NCBI RefSeq assembly: GCF_041428715.1
Contig: NZ_CP155572.1
Reading direction: 5' to 3' (one strand)
DNA length: 64,000 nucleotides
From: Sporomusa malonica
Lineage (GTDB): Bacteria; Bacillota; Negativicutes; Sporomusales; Sporomusaceae
The notes below the pieces were generated by a model that was given only the letters and a program-made list of their open reading frames with translations, was not told the origin of the DNA and did no database searches. Of the stretch, positions 52,437 through 61,972 are shown one piece after another. Position numbers and translations under genes: made by a program. Positions within the stretch are counted from its first letter, which is position 1. Every line of letters begins with the position of its first letter.

Positions 52437-52784
52437 CTATTCGATGATCTCCGAAAAATATACTACAGTTACAATATCACTGCAGGTTAAGGTCTTATCA
52501 TAGATAGACTGCAAAAAGACCAATAAATCATCGATGCTGGTAAGATCCGGATTTTCTCCCTGTAAATCATCCATTGTTAATTGGGAGATAGGTTTAACCA
52601 AAACGCGGTCAATAGCGGCAGTGAATATTCGTTTTTTGGGGGAAAAGCGTTTTCCGACAGTTACCCATACAATATCGCCTTCTGAATATTTATTGGTCTT
52701 ATCTCCCAGCCTAACTGTACATATTTTGCGGCGGCAAACCAATTGACTGTGATAGTTAGACGAGTAGAAATTCAATGCCCTCAT
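52437..52784 (-). CDS. ASCH-like small RNA-binding-type protein
   Basis: A 115-residue protein with the ASCH-like pattern KICTVRLGDKTNKYSEGDIVWVTVG. ASCH domains bind RNA or modified bases and include EVE/PUA-related proteins. AGGAGG precedes the start. Role unknown. Confidence 0.6.
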   Translation of the reverse strand: MRALNFYSSNYHSQLVCRRKICTVRLGDKTNKYSEGDIVWVTVGKRFSPKKRIFTAAIDRVLVKPISQLTMDDLQGENPDLTSIDDLLVFLQSIYDKTLTCSDIVTVVYFSEIIE

Positions 52785-52803
52785 CCCAAAATCCTCCTAT
52801 TTT

Positions 52804-53970
52804 TTACGGTTTTAGCCATTTTTTTATTCTGGTTACAGCTTCTACTAGTCTTTCTTCGGACTGAACCAGAGCTATCCGTACATAGCCTTCACCGCAAGCG
52901 CCAAAAGCGCTACCGGGAATAACAGCCACTCCGGTATTTTTTAACAATGATACGGTAAACTCAAAGGATGACTCTTTGGTTGGCACAGGCGCCCAAACAT
53001 ACATGGAAGCCTTAGGTCGATCGACTTGCCAGCCAATTTCATTGAAGCCATCAACAATTATGTCGCGGCGTCTTTGGTAGCTTGCAGCAGTCTCACTGAC
53101 ACAATTCTGCGGGCCGGTCAATGCAGCGATAGCAGCTTGCTGGAGTGGATAAAAAATACCGTAGTCAAAATTGGATTTTAAACGCCCGAGAAGAGATATT
53201 ATCTGAGCGTTGCCTACAACATAACCAACCCTGCAGCCAGCCATATTATAAGTTTTTGACAAAGAATTAAATTCTATAGCGATATCTTTCGCCCCAGGAA
53301 TTGACAAAAAGCTGTCAGGACGATAGCCATCAAATACAAGATCGCTATAAGCAAAATCATAACAAACAAGGATGTTATGACATTTAGCAAACTTAACTAC
53401 CTGCTCGAGAAAGCTTCGTGGCGCTGTAGCTGCCAGCGGATTATTGGGGTAATTCAAAATCATTATTTTTGCCCGCTTTAAGATTTCTTCGTCAATGGCT
53501 GCTAGATCAGGCAGATAGTTGTTGGCGGGAGTAAGCGGCATCCGGTAGAGTTCGGCGCCGGCAACAAGCGGTCCAGCGCTAAAAATGGGATAACCGGGAT
53601 CTGGCACAAGTACGATATCACCAGGATTAACGAGACACAAAGAGATGTGCGCTAAGCCATCTTGTGAACCAATAAGTGAGTGAATTTCAGTCTCCGGATT
53701 TAACTCAACGTCGAATTTAGTGCGGTACCAGCTGGCAATAGCGTGTAGGAGGTCAGGCACTCCTTTAGATAAGGTATAGCCGTAGTTAAAGCAGCAATCG
53801 ATAGAATCTTTTAATGCTTCAACGATATGTGGCGCGGGAGCCATATCAGGACTGCCTATACTCAAAGTAATAACGTCTTTACCAGCTGCAACTTCAGCTT
53901 TACGCATATCATCAACTTGCGTAAAGATCGCGGAAGTTAATGAATGCATACGGTTTGCTTGTTCAAACAT
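52804..53970 (-). CDS. Class I/II PLP aminotransferase
   Basis: A 388-residue fold-type I aminotransferase. The PLP lysine is in EFNSLSKTYNMAGCRVGY; NYPNNPLAATA and the C-terminal arginine region (GEGYVRIALVQSEE) are standard. It resembles the LL-diaminopimelate/MtnE-like branch. ATG 53970 follows GGAGGT. Its place beside mtaD, mtnA and mtnP makes a methionine-salvage or methionine-related transamination plausible. Confidence 0.82.
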   Translation of the reverse strand: MFEQANRMHSLTSAIFTQVDDMRKAEVAAGKDVITLSIGSPDMAPAPHIVEALKDSIDCCFNYGYTLSKGVPDLLHAIASWYRTKFDVELNPETEIHSLIGSQDGLAHISLCLVNPGDIVLVPDPGYPIFSAGPLVAGAELYRMPLTPANNYLPDLAAIDEEILKRAKIMILNYPNNPLAATAPRSFLEQVVKFAKCHNILVCYDFAYSDLVFDGYRPDSFLSIPGAKDIAIEFNSLSKTYNMAGCRVGYVVGNAQIISLLGRLKSNFDYGIFYPLQQAAIAALTGPQNCVSETAASYQRRRDIIVDGFNEIGWQVDRPKASMYVWAPVPTKESSFEFTVSLLKNTGVAVIPGSAFGACGEGYVRIALVQSEERLVEAVTRIKKWLKP

Positions 53971-54073
53971 GGTGACCTCCAATGGCCTTACATAATGAAA
54001 TAGTGGTCAAATATGGTTAATTTTTATATTCAATATGATTAGGGCAAATCCTGTCAGGGATAGAAAAAAAGTT

Positions 54074-55363
54074 TTATTTAGTGTTTGAATTATTAACTAA
54101 ACGCATACCTCGACGGTCGGCTTCAGCCGTAAGACGTTCCTGGTCAATAGTGGTAAGCTGTTGATTGTCCAGCAGTATTTTACCGTCAACAATTACCGTA
54201 TGAACATCGCGGGCACTGGCGGCATAAGTCAAAAGAGATAAGCGGTCATGGCGTGGGTGCCAGTGCGGTTCCTTCATATCAAAGACAGTTATATCAGCTT
54301 TATAAGAAGTTTCCAGTTTACCAGTTATTTTTCCTAATCCTAAGGCCTCAGCCCCTTGGCTTGTAGCCATATCTACTGCTGTTTTAGCAGGAATAGCTAG
54401 TGGGTCCAGCCGATGAACTTTATGCAGCATGGCGGCTAAGCGTAACTCTTCAAGCATATCCAGGTTATTATTACTTGCTGCACCATCAGTGCCCAGCCCT
54501 ACACAAATTCCAGCCTTAAGCATATCAGGAACAGGAGCCACGCCGCTGGCCAATTTCATATTGCTGCCTGGATTATGAGCCACTCTTACTTTCTTTTGTT
54601 TCATAATAGTAATATCTTCAGGAGACACGTGCACACAATGGGCCGCTAAAACGCCATGGTCAAGGAGACCGAGTTCTTCCATCAATGCAATCGGTGATTT
54701 GCCATATTGTTTTTGACAATCAGCTACTTCACCAGCGGTTTCTGATAAATGTATATGTATTTGGGAGCCTAATTTTTCAGCTAGAGCTGTTACCTTCTTG
54801 AGATAGTCAGGAGGACAGGTGTATGGCGCATGTGGGCCAAGCATCACAGTAATTCGGCCGCCAGCGGCATTATGCCACTCGTTGTAAAAATTTTCGCTTT
54901 CAGCCAGTGCTTGGTTAGCTGTGGGTGCAACTCCGGCCATGCCGCGTGATAACACAGCGCGAATACCGCTTTCGGCTACAGCTTTGGCGACGTCAGGCAT
55001 GAAAAAATACATGTCGGTAAAGCAGGTAGTGCCTGATTTCAGCATTTCGGCGATTGCCAAAAGCGTTCCCCAGTATACGTCTTCTGATGTCAGGTTTTCT
55101 TCGGCAGGCCAAATCTTTGTCTTTAGCCAGTCCATGAGCATCATATCGTCAGCATAGCTTCGAAACAACGACATAGCTGCATGGGTATGAGTATTGACAA
55201 AACCAGGAACAATGAGTTTGTTTTGGCAATCAATTATCCTAGCGGCTTGCTCTGTGATGGTACCGATTTGGGTAATAACCGAACCGCTAATAGCGATGTC
55301 AGTTTGGCGTACTTGGCCGTCAGCGCATAAAACATCGCCGCCTTTAAGCACTATATGTACCAT
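54074..55363 (-). CDS. mtaD: 5'-methylthioadenosine/S-adenosylhomocysteine deaminase
   Basis: A 429-residue amidohydrolase with zinc ligands in VNTHTHAAMSLF, HIHLSETAGE and AHCVHVSPED and the catalytic Asp in LGTDGAASNNNLDM. It deaminates SAH or MTA to the inosine forms. The adenosylhomocysteinase-like gene is directly upstream, suggesting sequential action. Confidence 0.9.
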   Translation of the reverse strand: MVHIVLKGGDVLCADGQVRQTDIAISGSVITQIGTITEQAARIIDCQNKLIVPGFVNTHTHAAMSLFRSYADDMMLMDWLKTKIWPAEENLTSEDVYWGTLLAIAEMLKSGTTCFTDMYFFMPDVAKAVAESGIRAVLSRGMAGVAPTANQALAESENFYNEWHNAAGGRITVMLGPHAPYTCPPDYLKKVTALAEKLGSQIHIHLSETAGEVADCQKQYGKSPIALMEELGLLDHGVLAAHCVHVSPEDITIMKQKKVRVAHNPGSNMKLASGVAPVPDMLKAGICVGLGTDGAASNNNLDMLEELRLAAMLHKVHRLDPLAIPAKTAVDMATSQGAEALGLGKITGKLETSYKADITVFDMKEPHWHPRHDRLSLLTYAASARDVHTVIVDGKILLDNQQLTTIDQERLTAEADRRGMRLVNNSNTK

Positions 55364-55391
55364 GTATATGCCCCCTTTTTACGCTTTAGGA

Positions 55392-56633
55392 TTAGGCCTT
55401 ATGCAGATATTCCACCTGATCAGAAGTAAGACGGTCAATACAAAAGCCCATAGCATTGAGCTTAAGCGCAGCGATTCGGTTGTCCATATCAGCTGTCACA
55501 GTATATACTTTCTTATCAAGTTCAGCGTGTTTTCCGGCAATGTGGAGAACTGCCAGTGTCTGCATGGCGAAAGATAAATCCATGATCTCTGTCGGATGGC
55601 CATCTCCTGCTGCCAGGTTGACTAGACGACCTTCTGCCAACAAGTATAATTTACGGCCATCGGCCATAACGAATTCTTCGATGTTTTTGCGTACAGTTCT
55701 ACGGCTTTTTGCTAGTGCTGCCAAGTCTTCTTTGTTAATTTCAACATCGAAGTGACCGGCATTAGCCATGAGTGCACCCGGTTTCATGACTTCCATATGT
55801 CTGCGGCAGATGACGTCTTTGCAACCTGTCAATGTCACAAAAATATCACCCCGGGACGCGGCTTCCTGCATGGGTAATACAGTAAAGCCATCAAAAACAG
55901 CTTCAATGGCTTTGATGGGATCAATTTCTGTAATAATTACATTGGCTCCCAGGCCTTTGGCCCTCATAGCTACCCCTTTACCGCACCAGCCGTAACCGGC
56001 AACGACCACTGTTTTGCCAGTAACCGTTAGGTTGGTTGTCCGCATAATACCATCCCAGGTTGATTGTCCAGTACCATAGCGGTTGTCAAATAGGTATTTG
56101 CAATACGCATCATTTACAGCTATCATGGGGAACTTTAGCCGTCCGGAATCTGCTAATGCCCGTAACCGGAGTACACCAGTCGTTGTTTCTTCTGAGCCCC
56201 CGAGGATATTTCCAGCCATTTCACTCCGTTCACCATGAAGTAAAGATACTAAATCCCCGCCATCATCGACAATAATGTCAGGCTTAGTATCAAGCGCTTT
56301 ATGTAAAAAATCTTCATATTCTTCAGCAGTAGTATTGTACCATGCAAAAACTTTGACCCCTTGGGAGGCCAGGGCAGCTGCTACATCATCCTGAGTGGAT
56401 AGTGGGTTGCTGCCGGTTACAGTTACATTAGCCCCAGCATTTTTCAGAACAAGTGCCAGATAGGCCGTCTTGGCTTCCAGATGCATGGTGACTACTAGAT
56501 TTTTTCCAGCTAAGGGTTTGGTTTGGGATAGCTCATCGTTCAAGATGTTAAGCACTGGCATAAACTCTTTAACCCAGTTGATTTTGTCCATTCCCTGCGG
56601 GGCTAAGCTAATGTCGCGAATAATAGAATCCAT
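55392..56633 (-). CDS. ahcY: Adenosylhomocysteinase family hydrolase
   Basis: A 413-residue NAD-dependent hydrolase of the SAH hydrolase family, with HLEAKTAYLA near the N-terminus, the NAD motif VVAGYGWCGKGVAMRAKGLGA (about 205) and a C-terminal HPTEIMDLSFAMQ. It is of the shorter, archaeal/Thermotoga-like type. Paired with a deaminase, it may hydrolyse S-inosylhomocysteine instead of SAH, as shown in Methanocaldococcus. It forms homocysteine for methyl-group recycling. Confidence 0.9.
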   Translation of the reverse strand: MDSIIRDISLAPQGMDKINWVKEFMPVLNILNDELSQTKPLAGKNLVVTMHLEAKTAYLALVLKNAGANVTVTGSNPLSTQDDVAAALASQGVKVFAWYNTTAEEYEDFLHKALDTKPDIIVDDGGDLVSLLHGERSEMAGNILGGSEETTTGVLRLRALADSGRLKFPMIAVNDAYCKYLFDNRYGTGQSTWDGIMRTTNLTVTGKTVVVAGYGWCGKGVAMRAKGLGANVIITEIDPIKAIEAVFDGFTVLPMQEAASRGDIFVTLTGCKDVICRRHMEVMKPGALMANAGHFDVEINKEDLAALAKSRRTVRKNIEEFVMADGRKLYLLAEGRLVNLAAGDGHPTEIMDLSFAMQTLAVLHIAGKHAELDKKVYTVTADMDNRIAALKLNAMGFCIDRLTSDQVEYLHKA

Positions 56634-56650
56634 AATTAAAACTCCTTCTC

Positions 56651-57694
56651 TTACTTACGTATTTTATATAATTGGTCGATAGCTTCTTGGTATGGGGCGC
56701 GTAGTATGCCATATTCAGTGACAATGGCAGATATTAATGTGTGGGGGGTAACATCAAAGGCTGGGTTAAATACCTGTACTCCCTCAGGAGCTATGCAGTT
56801 ACCGCCTAAAGAGGTAACTTCGGTTGCACAGCGTTCTTCTATTGGAATATCGGCACCACTATTTATAGTGAAATCAAAAGTGGATATCGGCGCAGCTACA
56901 TAAAAAGGAATACCATGCTCTTTGGCCAGTACAGCTACACTGTATGTGCCGATTTTATTGGCAACATCACCATTTAAGGCGATCCGGTCAGCGCCAACAA
57001 TGACTGCTTGTACCATGTTATTTTTCATTACCCAGCCAGCCATATTATCGGTAATCAGAGTGACCGGAATGCCGTCCTGCATCAGTTCCCAGGCTGTAAG
57101 CCGGGCGCCTTGTAACAGCGGACGGGTTTCATCGGCAATAACTCCTTTGATATTCCCCTGGGCCCAAGCCTTACGAATGACGCCAAGTGCTGTACCAATG
57201 GCGACAGTGGCTAACGCGCCTGCATTGCAGTGAGTCAGTACCGATGTAGGTTTTGTAAATAAGCTTGCCCCATGGGACGCCATTTTCTCGTTGACTGCTT
57301 TATCCTCATCAGAAATGGCAATGGCCTCCTGCTCCAAAAGCGCGATAATGGCTCCTGTATCAGCGTTTTCAGGAAGTTGGCTGATCACAGACAGCATACG
57401 ATCAATAGCCCAAAATAAGTTTACGGCAGTTGGCCTGGTCTGACGCAATATTTCAGCTGTTTCCGCTAGTTTGTATTTAAACTCAGTTATGCTAAGCCCT
57501 GCAAGCTTCCGGGCGCCTAGCACCAGGGCAAACGCTGCCGCCGCACCAATAGCCGGAGCACCGCGAACCTCAAGTCGGCGGATGGCTTCAGCAACTCGCT
57601 GCCAGTCGTAGCATTCGAGATATTCAATCTTTACTGGTAATACAGTCTGATTTAATAAGGTAAGACAGCCATTTGACCAAACAACAGAACGCAT
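56651..57694 (-). CDS. mtnA: S-methyl-5-thioribose-1-phosphate isomerase
   Basis: A 347-residue isomerase converting methylthioribose-1-phosphate to the ribulose form. RRLEVRGAPAIGAAAAF, LTHCNAGALATVAIGTALG (catalytic Cys) and VGADRIALNGDVANKIGTY (catalytic Asp) are present. It follows mtnP by 12 nt. No mtnB/C/D are in the window, so downstream steps may use an aldolase shunt. Confidence 0.93.
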   Translation of the reverse strand: MRSVVWSNGCLTLLNQTVLPVKIEYLECYDWQRVAEAIRRLEVRGAPAIGAAAAFALVLGARKLAGLSITEFKYKLAETAEILRQTRPTAVNLFWAIDRMLSVISQLPENADTGAIIALLEQEAIAISDEDKAVNEKMASHGASLFTKPTSVLTHCNAGALATVAIGTALGVIRKAWAQGNIKGVIADETRPLLQGARLTAWELMQDGIPVTLITDNMAGWVMKNNMVQAVIVGADRIALNGDVANKIGTYSVAVLAKEHGIPFYVAAPISTFDFTINSGADIPIEERCATEVTSLGGNCIAPEGVQVFNPAFDVTPHTLISAIVTEYGILRAPYQEAIDQLYKIRK

Positions 57695-57706
57695 AAAGAT
57701 TCCTCC

Positions 57707-58498
57707 CTACAATTTAAAGCCGCCATATTCGGCCAGCGCGTGCTTGCAGGAACAATCAGTTTCAGCATCCAAGCGTTCGATTGCGGCCATAATGAGTTGC
57801 TTGATGTTTTCAGCATTGGCTTGCATGGTTTCCAACACCTCGTGATGAGTTAGCGGCTGCGGCGAAATGCCAGCAGCAAAGTTAGTAACCATGGAGACAG
57901 TTGCATAGCACATTTCAGCCTCTCGGGCCAAAACCACCTCAGGGACATTTGTCATTCCGACTACATCGCCGCCTAGTTTTGCAAACATTTTAATTTCAGC
58001 AGGGGTCTCAAACCGGGGGCCATCAGTGCACACGTAGGTTCCATGATGGTGAATTGATATCCCCAGGTTGTTAGCAGCATCAGTTAACACATTGCGGACT
58101 GTCGGGCAGTACGGCGTTGTTACATCCACATGAACTACGCCCCGCTCACCGCCTTCATAAAATGTAGTCGTCCGGTTTTTGACAAAATCAAGAAATTGGT
58201 CAATGAGCACAAAGTCGCCGGGCTTCATATCAAGGTTAAGTGAACCTACAGCTGTTGTTGCAATAATATTTTTTATGCCAAGTTTTTTCATTGCCCAGAT
58301 ATTGGCCCGATAATTAATTAAATGCGGCGGAATAGAATGGCTACTGCCATGACGTGGGATAAATGCAACCCCTTTACCGGCATATTCGCCGCTTTTAAAG
58401 CGTACCACGCCGTAAGGTGTAGCAATTTCCATTTCACGGATGTTGTCTAAAATCCGTGGGTCGTATACCCCTGTTCCACCGATGATAGCAATCTTCAT
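57707..58498 (-). CDS. mtnP: S-methyl-5'-thioadenosine phosphorylase
   Basis: A 263-residue purine-nucleoside phosphorylase-fold enzyme with GGTGVYD at the N-terminus, RHGSSHSIPPHLINYRAN, and MTNVPEVVLAREAEMCYA. It cleaves MTA to adenine and methylthioribose-1-phosphate, the MtnA substrate. It could act on methylthioinosine instead if MtaD works first. Confidence 0.9.
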   Translation of the reverse strand: MKIAIIGGTGVYDPRILDNIREMEIATPYGVVRFKSGEYAGKGVAFIPRHGSSHSIPPHLINYRANIWAMKKLGIKNIIATTAVGSLNLDMKPGDFVLIDQFLDFVKNRTTTFYEGGERGVVHVDVTTPYCPTVRNVLTDAANNLGISIHHHGTYVCTDGPRFETPAEIKMFAKLGGDVVGMTNVPEVVLAREAEMCYATVSMVTNFAAGISPQPLTHHEVLETMQANAENIKQLIMAAIERLDAETDCSCKHALAEYGGFKL

Positions 58499-58514
58499 AA
58501 CTTATCACCCCTAC

Positions 58515-59162
58515 CTATTTATTTTCTATGTCACAAATGGCAAATAAATCTTCAATGTTCTTCAGCACATAGTCTGGGTGTTCGGCGAGTAGGTTCTCCC
58601 AATCTAGCTGGGTCCAGCGGACTGCAGCTGTTTTTACCCCTGCTGCGCGTGCGCTTGCCAAGTCAAAAGGACTGTCTCCTACCATCAGACATTCTGCTGG
58701 CGCAAGCTTAATTTGTTCCAGAGCCAGCTGTACTGGTTCTGGATCAGGCTTATGCTTGAGGCATTCTTCATGGCCGATAACAATAGGAAAATACTTGTCC
58801 ATATCAAACAACCGAAGCCCTCTGATGGCTGTACTTTTTGTCTTTGATGTCACTATCGCCATTAGTATGCCCGCGTTGTGCAGTTTTTGAATAGTTTCAG
58901 CAACGCCTGCAAAGTCAGTTGTTAGTTTGTCATGGTAAACAAGGTTAAATTCCCGATAGGTTGTAATCAGTTCTTCAACCTTATCAGGTCCGTAATGTTC
59001 CATAGCTGCTCTGAGCGGTTTGCCAAAGAAAGCGTATATTTCTTGTGGCGTAAGCGGCTGGCCGTAATGCTGCGCAAAGGTGTGCTGAAATGACTGGATA
59101 ATCAAATTTGAGGTATCTATCAATGTGCCATCAAGATCAAACAAAATACCTTTGAATTTCAA
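58515..59162 (-). CDS. ppaX: HAD-superfamily phosphatase, PpaX/Gph-like
   Basis: A 215-residue HAD hydrolase with motif I FDLDGTLIDTS, motif II IVTSKT, motif III lysine and motif IV VGDSPFDLASARAAG. PpaX hydrolyses pyrophosphate and Gph phosphoglycolate; a role on a salvage sugar phosphate is also possible given the mtnP/mtnA neighbours. TTG 59162 follows AGGAGG by six bases. Confidence 0.8.
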   Translation of the reverse strand: MKFKGILFDLDGTLIDTSNLIIQSFQHTFAQHYGQPLTPQEIYAFFGKPLRAAMEHYGPDKVEELITTYREFNLVYHDKLTTDFAGVAETIQKLHNAGILMAIVTSKTKSTAIRGLRLFDMDKYFPIVIGHEECLKHKPDPEPVQLALEQIKLAPAECLMVGDSPFDLASARAAGVKTAAVRWTQLDWENLLAEHPDYVLKNIEDLFAICDIENK

Positions 59163-59481
59163 TGTGTCCTCCTAAAAAGAGTTAATGTAATAAAGCAAAC
59201 AGGAGCCTGCCAGAGGCTCCTGTTTGCTGCCCGGGTCTTTGGCGAGTTCGAGCCTAGCCTGCCAAGTTACCCTAAAGAATTAAGCGGCCTCAAATACTCC
59301 TAAACTAAAATGTTCAAGATTAATTATAAAAATCCCTGCTTATCAAGTTGCTGGAATTTATCCGATGACTAACCCGCGCTAAGACTCCCTCTTCTACAAG
59401 TGGGAGTTTAGGAGGCTTCCCTGGAAGTTGGGCGACTAACCTTCAGGTGGGGTTAAAACCCCATCTGAAGGTTAGTCTACT
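59163..59481 (-). other. Structured non-coding region with several strong hairpins
   Basis: Three inverted repeats dominate. GCAAACAGGAGCCT pairs with AGGCTCCTGTTTGC (59195-59227), followed by T-rich sequence on the minus strand, an intrinsic terminator ahead of ppaX. ACTCCC..GGGAGT lies at 59384-59409. The 44-nt inverted repeat at 59434-59477 has 21-bp arms with one imperfect pair. Between 59228 and 59275 GGGT/ACCC and TTGGC/GCCAA can nest. No known riboswitch was matched; it might be a leader attenuator for the salvage genes or a decayed IS605-type end. Confidence 0.5.
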
Positions 59482-59898
59482 TTATAAATTGACGCCAATA
59501 AATCCACCAAGTGCTCCGGCTAAGCTGCCAGCGGCAAACTTATTGCCTAGCATGAGCCATGATATTTGTTCCTGGCCTAATTCGATACCTATTCCTAGCG
59601 AAAAAAGTACATAGATTATGCCAACAGCACAGCCAATCAGTAGGCCTTTGGCCGCTATCTGTTTGGTTGCATAGACACTGCCAATAAAAATGCTAGTCAT
59701 AGTCACAGCAACCATAATATATTCGAGGAAAGTATCAATAAATCTATTTTCTGATATCAGGCTAATTAGAGAAAGGCACACGGCACAAATGAGTGAGACA
59801 GCTATGCTAACTGCTACTCCTTTAAAGATAGCCATTGAAACATTGGTATTACGCGGAGTTTGGGGGTAGTTTCTTGTCCGTCTGGAAATTTTGGCCAT
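59482..59898 (-). CDS. TIGR04086-family membrane protein
   Basis: A 138-residue protein with a basic N-terminus and four transmembrane helices, glycine-rich at the end (GSLAGALGGFIGVNL), matching the TIGR04086 type of Firmicute membrane protein. AGGAGGGAG precedes ATG 59898; the frame extends 14 codons further without a ribosome site. Function unknown. Confidence 0.72.
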   Translation of the reverse strand: MAKISRRTRNYPQTPRNTNVSMAIFKGVAVSIAVSLICAVCLSLISLISENRFIDTFLEYIMVAVTMTSIFIGSVYATKQIAAKGLLIGCAVGIIYVLFSLGIGIELGQEQISWLMLGNKFAAGSLAGALGGFIGVNL

Positions 59899-59973
59899 AG
59901 CACTCCCTCCTGAACAGTCTTTTACTGTAAATTTATGCAAATAACAGCCAAATATGCCGGACTAAGGTTAACT

Positions 59974-60732
59974 TTATAACTCCCACGTCTCCAATAGATT
60001 CATAATGCCATAGTTGGTCAAATCAAAGTGTATAGGGGTAACTGAGACTTTACCTTTTTTTACGGCAACAATATCACTGTCAGGATCATTTTCAGTTTCC
60101 GACACATGACCACTCATCCAATAGTATGTGCGGCCTCTAGGATCCTGGCGGCGTTCGAACGTATTTTCGTAGTTGCGGACGCCAAGTTTTGTGATTGATA
60201 CTCCTGTCAATTGACCATCAGACAATGCAGGGACATTAACATTAAGAAGAGTATTTGGCGGTAGACTGTGCTTAGCCAGCGTTTCGACGAGTTTTCTGGC
60301 AGTCCTGGCTGAAGGACCAAAATCGAACGGTTGCCAGCTGTCCAGTGACATCGCAATAGCTGGTAGGCCGTGCAGCGCCCCTTCTATTGCTGCACTGACA
60401 GTACCTGAGTATAATACATCGGTTCCCAGGTTTGAGCCCTGGTTAATTCCAGAAACAATAATATCTGGCCGATCATCTGTGAGCAGGGACTCTAAGGCTA
60501 CCTTAACACAGTCGGTCGGTGTGCCTCCTACCCGCCAAGCACAGATATCGGAACTATCAATACAATGTTTATCTACCCATATTGGATGATGTACGGTAAT
60601 TGCCTGGCTTGATGCGCTTTTTTCACTATCCGGCGCCACGACAGTAATTCTGGCAATTTGTGATAATTCCTGCCACAGCGCTTTTATCCCCGGCGCATTA
60701 ATACCATCGTCATTGGTCAAAAGTAAATGCAA
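59974..60732 (-). CDS. surE: 5'/3'-nucleotidase SurE
   Basis: A 252-residue metal-dependent nucleotidase; the metal site is TNDDG at the N-terminus with SGINQGSNLGTDVLYSGTV further on. It dephosphorylates nucleoside monophosphates. TTG 60732 with AGGAGGT upstream is the likely start. Confidence 0.92.
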   Translation of the reverse strand: MHLLLTNDDGINAPGIKALWQELSQIARITVVAPDSEKSASSQAITVHHPIWVDKHCIDSSDICAWRVGGTPTDCVKVALESLLTDDRPDIIVSGINQGSNLGTDVLYSGTVSAAIEGALHGLPAIAMSLDSWQPFDFGPSARTARKLVETLAKHSLPPNTLLNVNVPALSDGQLTGVSITKLGVRNYENTFERRQDPRGRTYYWMSGHVSETENDPDSDIVAVKKGKVSVTPIHFDLTNYGIMNLLETWEL

Positions 60733-60750
60733 AGCACAACCTCCTAACAA

Positions 60751-61476
60751 TTATAGTTGACCCATAAACTTATGAGTCTGTGGAATTACCCGAACGTTTT
60801 CGAGTATTTCAAGCGCTTGTTCCTGATAAGCAAGCATTGTCGCCGGTGTGACTGTTTCACAACCGTTACATGGGGTAACTGGCTGCAAAATAAGTGGGAT
60901 ACTGGTGTTAGCTGAGGCTATTAAGTCAACGGCTTGCTTAAATTCATCACTGTTAGTCTGTTTTGTAATAACTAACTTAACGAAAAGCTCTTTAGTTGAT
61001 GCTAAGCGTAAAAATTTATCATGTTCTTGCCAGTATGCTTTACCGGCAGCACTCGGCAGTTTAATATCCATGCTGATAATATGTATATGTGGCAGCACTT
61101 GGGCAAGTTTATCAAACATAGTGCCGTTAGTTTCAAGATAGATAGGAGCATGGAGTTTTGGTGCCAGCTTCACAATGGAGTCTGCCTGTCCCAGCGGCTC
61201 CCCCCCTGTTAAACTAATCGAGTGGTGTTTGACTGTTAAAAGTGAATTAATCATTTGTGCGAGATGATCAATGGGTAGCGGATTAGGTATTTTTTCAAAA
61301 TCCTGTTTACCTGGGGTACGCTCAACTAGGGCAAATTTACATAGATTGCGGGAATCTGGCGTATCACAATAGGCACAGGATAAATTGCAACCCGCAAATC
61401 GTACAAAGATCTGCCGTGTTCCAACATATAGCCCCTCACCTTGAATCGAAGAAAATATTTCAACAATATTGGACAT
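60751..61476 (-). CDS. queE: 7-carboxy-7-deazaguanine synthase
   Basis: A 241-residue radical SAM enzyme with CNLSCAYC (CxxxCxxC) and SLTGGEPLGQ. It converts carboxytetrahydropterin to 7-carboxy-7-deazaguanine on the way to queuosine. It directly follows queD; queC is not in the window. Confidence 0.9.
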   Translation of the reverse strand: MSNIVEIFSSIQGEGLYVGTRQIFVRFAGCNLSCAYCDTPDSRNLCKFALVERTPGKQDFEKIPNPLPIDHLAQMINSLLTVKHHSISLTGGEPLGQADSIVKLAPKLHAPIYLETNGTMFDKLAQVLPHIHIISMDIKLPSAAGKAYWQEHDKFLRLASTKELFVKLVITKQTNSDEFKQAVDLIASANTSIPLILQPVTPCNGCETVTPATMLAYQEQALEILENVRVIPQTHKFMGQL

Positions 61477-61479
61477 AGC

Positions 61480-61857
61480 CTACCCGTGAGGACAGTATTT
61501 GACTGCCGACCGAGGCGACTCCCATACCTGAACGCAGCGAACTGTAATATTTTTTTGAAAGACAGGCTCATTGGCAAGTGTATCATATATGTACTTGGCA
61601 ATGTTTTCTGCAGTCGGGGGAATTGTTTTGAATGCAGGGAGGTCATTAAGATAATAGTGGTCAAGATTATCAATGACTTTACCTACTTCAGTTTTTAGTT
61701 CTTTGAAATCCATAACCATCCCTAGATGGTTAAGCTCATGACCGGTAACAGTGACTTCCACCTTCCAGTTGTGACCGTGTAAGCGGCAGCACTTTCCGGG
61801 ATAGTCTGGTAACTGATGAGCAGCCTCAAATTCGGCAATAATGGTTAAATCGTACAT
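61480..61857 (-). CDS. queD: 6-carboxytetrahydropterin synthase
   Basis: A 125-residue T-fold enzyme with zinc-binding histidines in FEAAHQL and RLHGHNWKV and the catalytic Cys in GKCCRLHGH. It makes 6-carboxytetrahydropterin for queuosine. ATG 61857 follows AAGGAGG; the seven extra codons from 61878 lack a ribosome site. No preQ1 riboswitch is evident upstream. Confidence 0.92.
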   Translation of the reverse strand: MYDLTIIAEFEAAHQLPDYPGKCCRLHGHNWKVEVTVTGHELNHLGMVMDFKELKTEVGKVIDNLDHYYLNDLPAFKTIPPTAENIAKYIYDTLANEPVFQKNITVRCVQVWESPRSAVKYCPHG

Positions 61858-61972
61858 GGATAACGCCTCCTTAAACAATAGGTTTTAACAGGTATATAAG
61901 AAATATACTGTAAGCGGTTAAGTGCTAAAGCATTATACTATATGCAAAAAAAGATGAGTATTAACTCACCTT

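Noticed and set aside
59228..59280. T-arm-like sequence (GAGTTCGAGCC) suggesting a tRNA
   Set aside because: No matching acceptor, D or anticodon arms can be built around it; one T-stem pair is also mismatched.
61858..61972. preQ1 riboswitch before queD
   Set aside because: The leader shows neither the preQ1-I hairpin/A-rich tail nor a plausible terminator or sequestered ribosome site.
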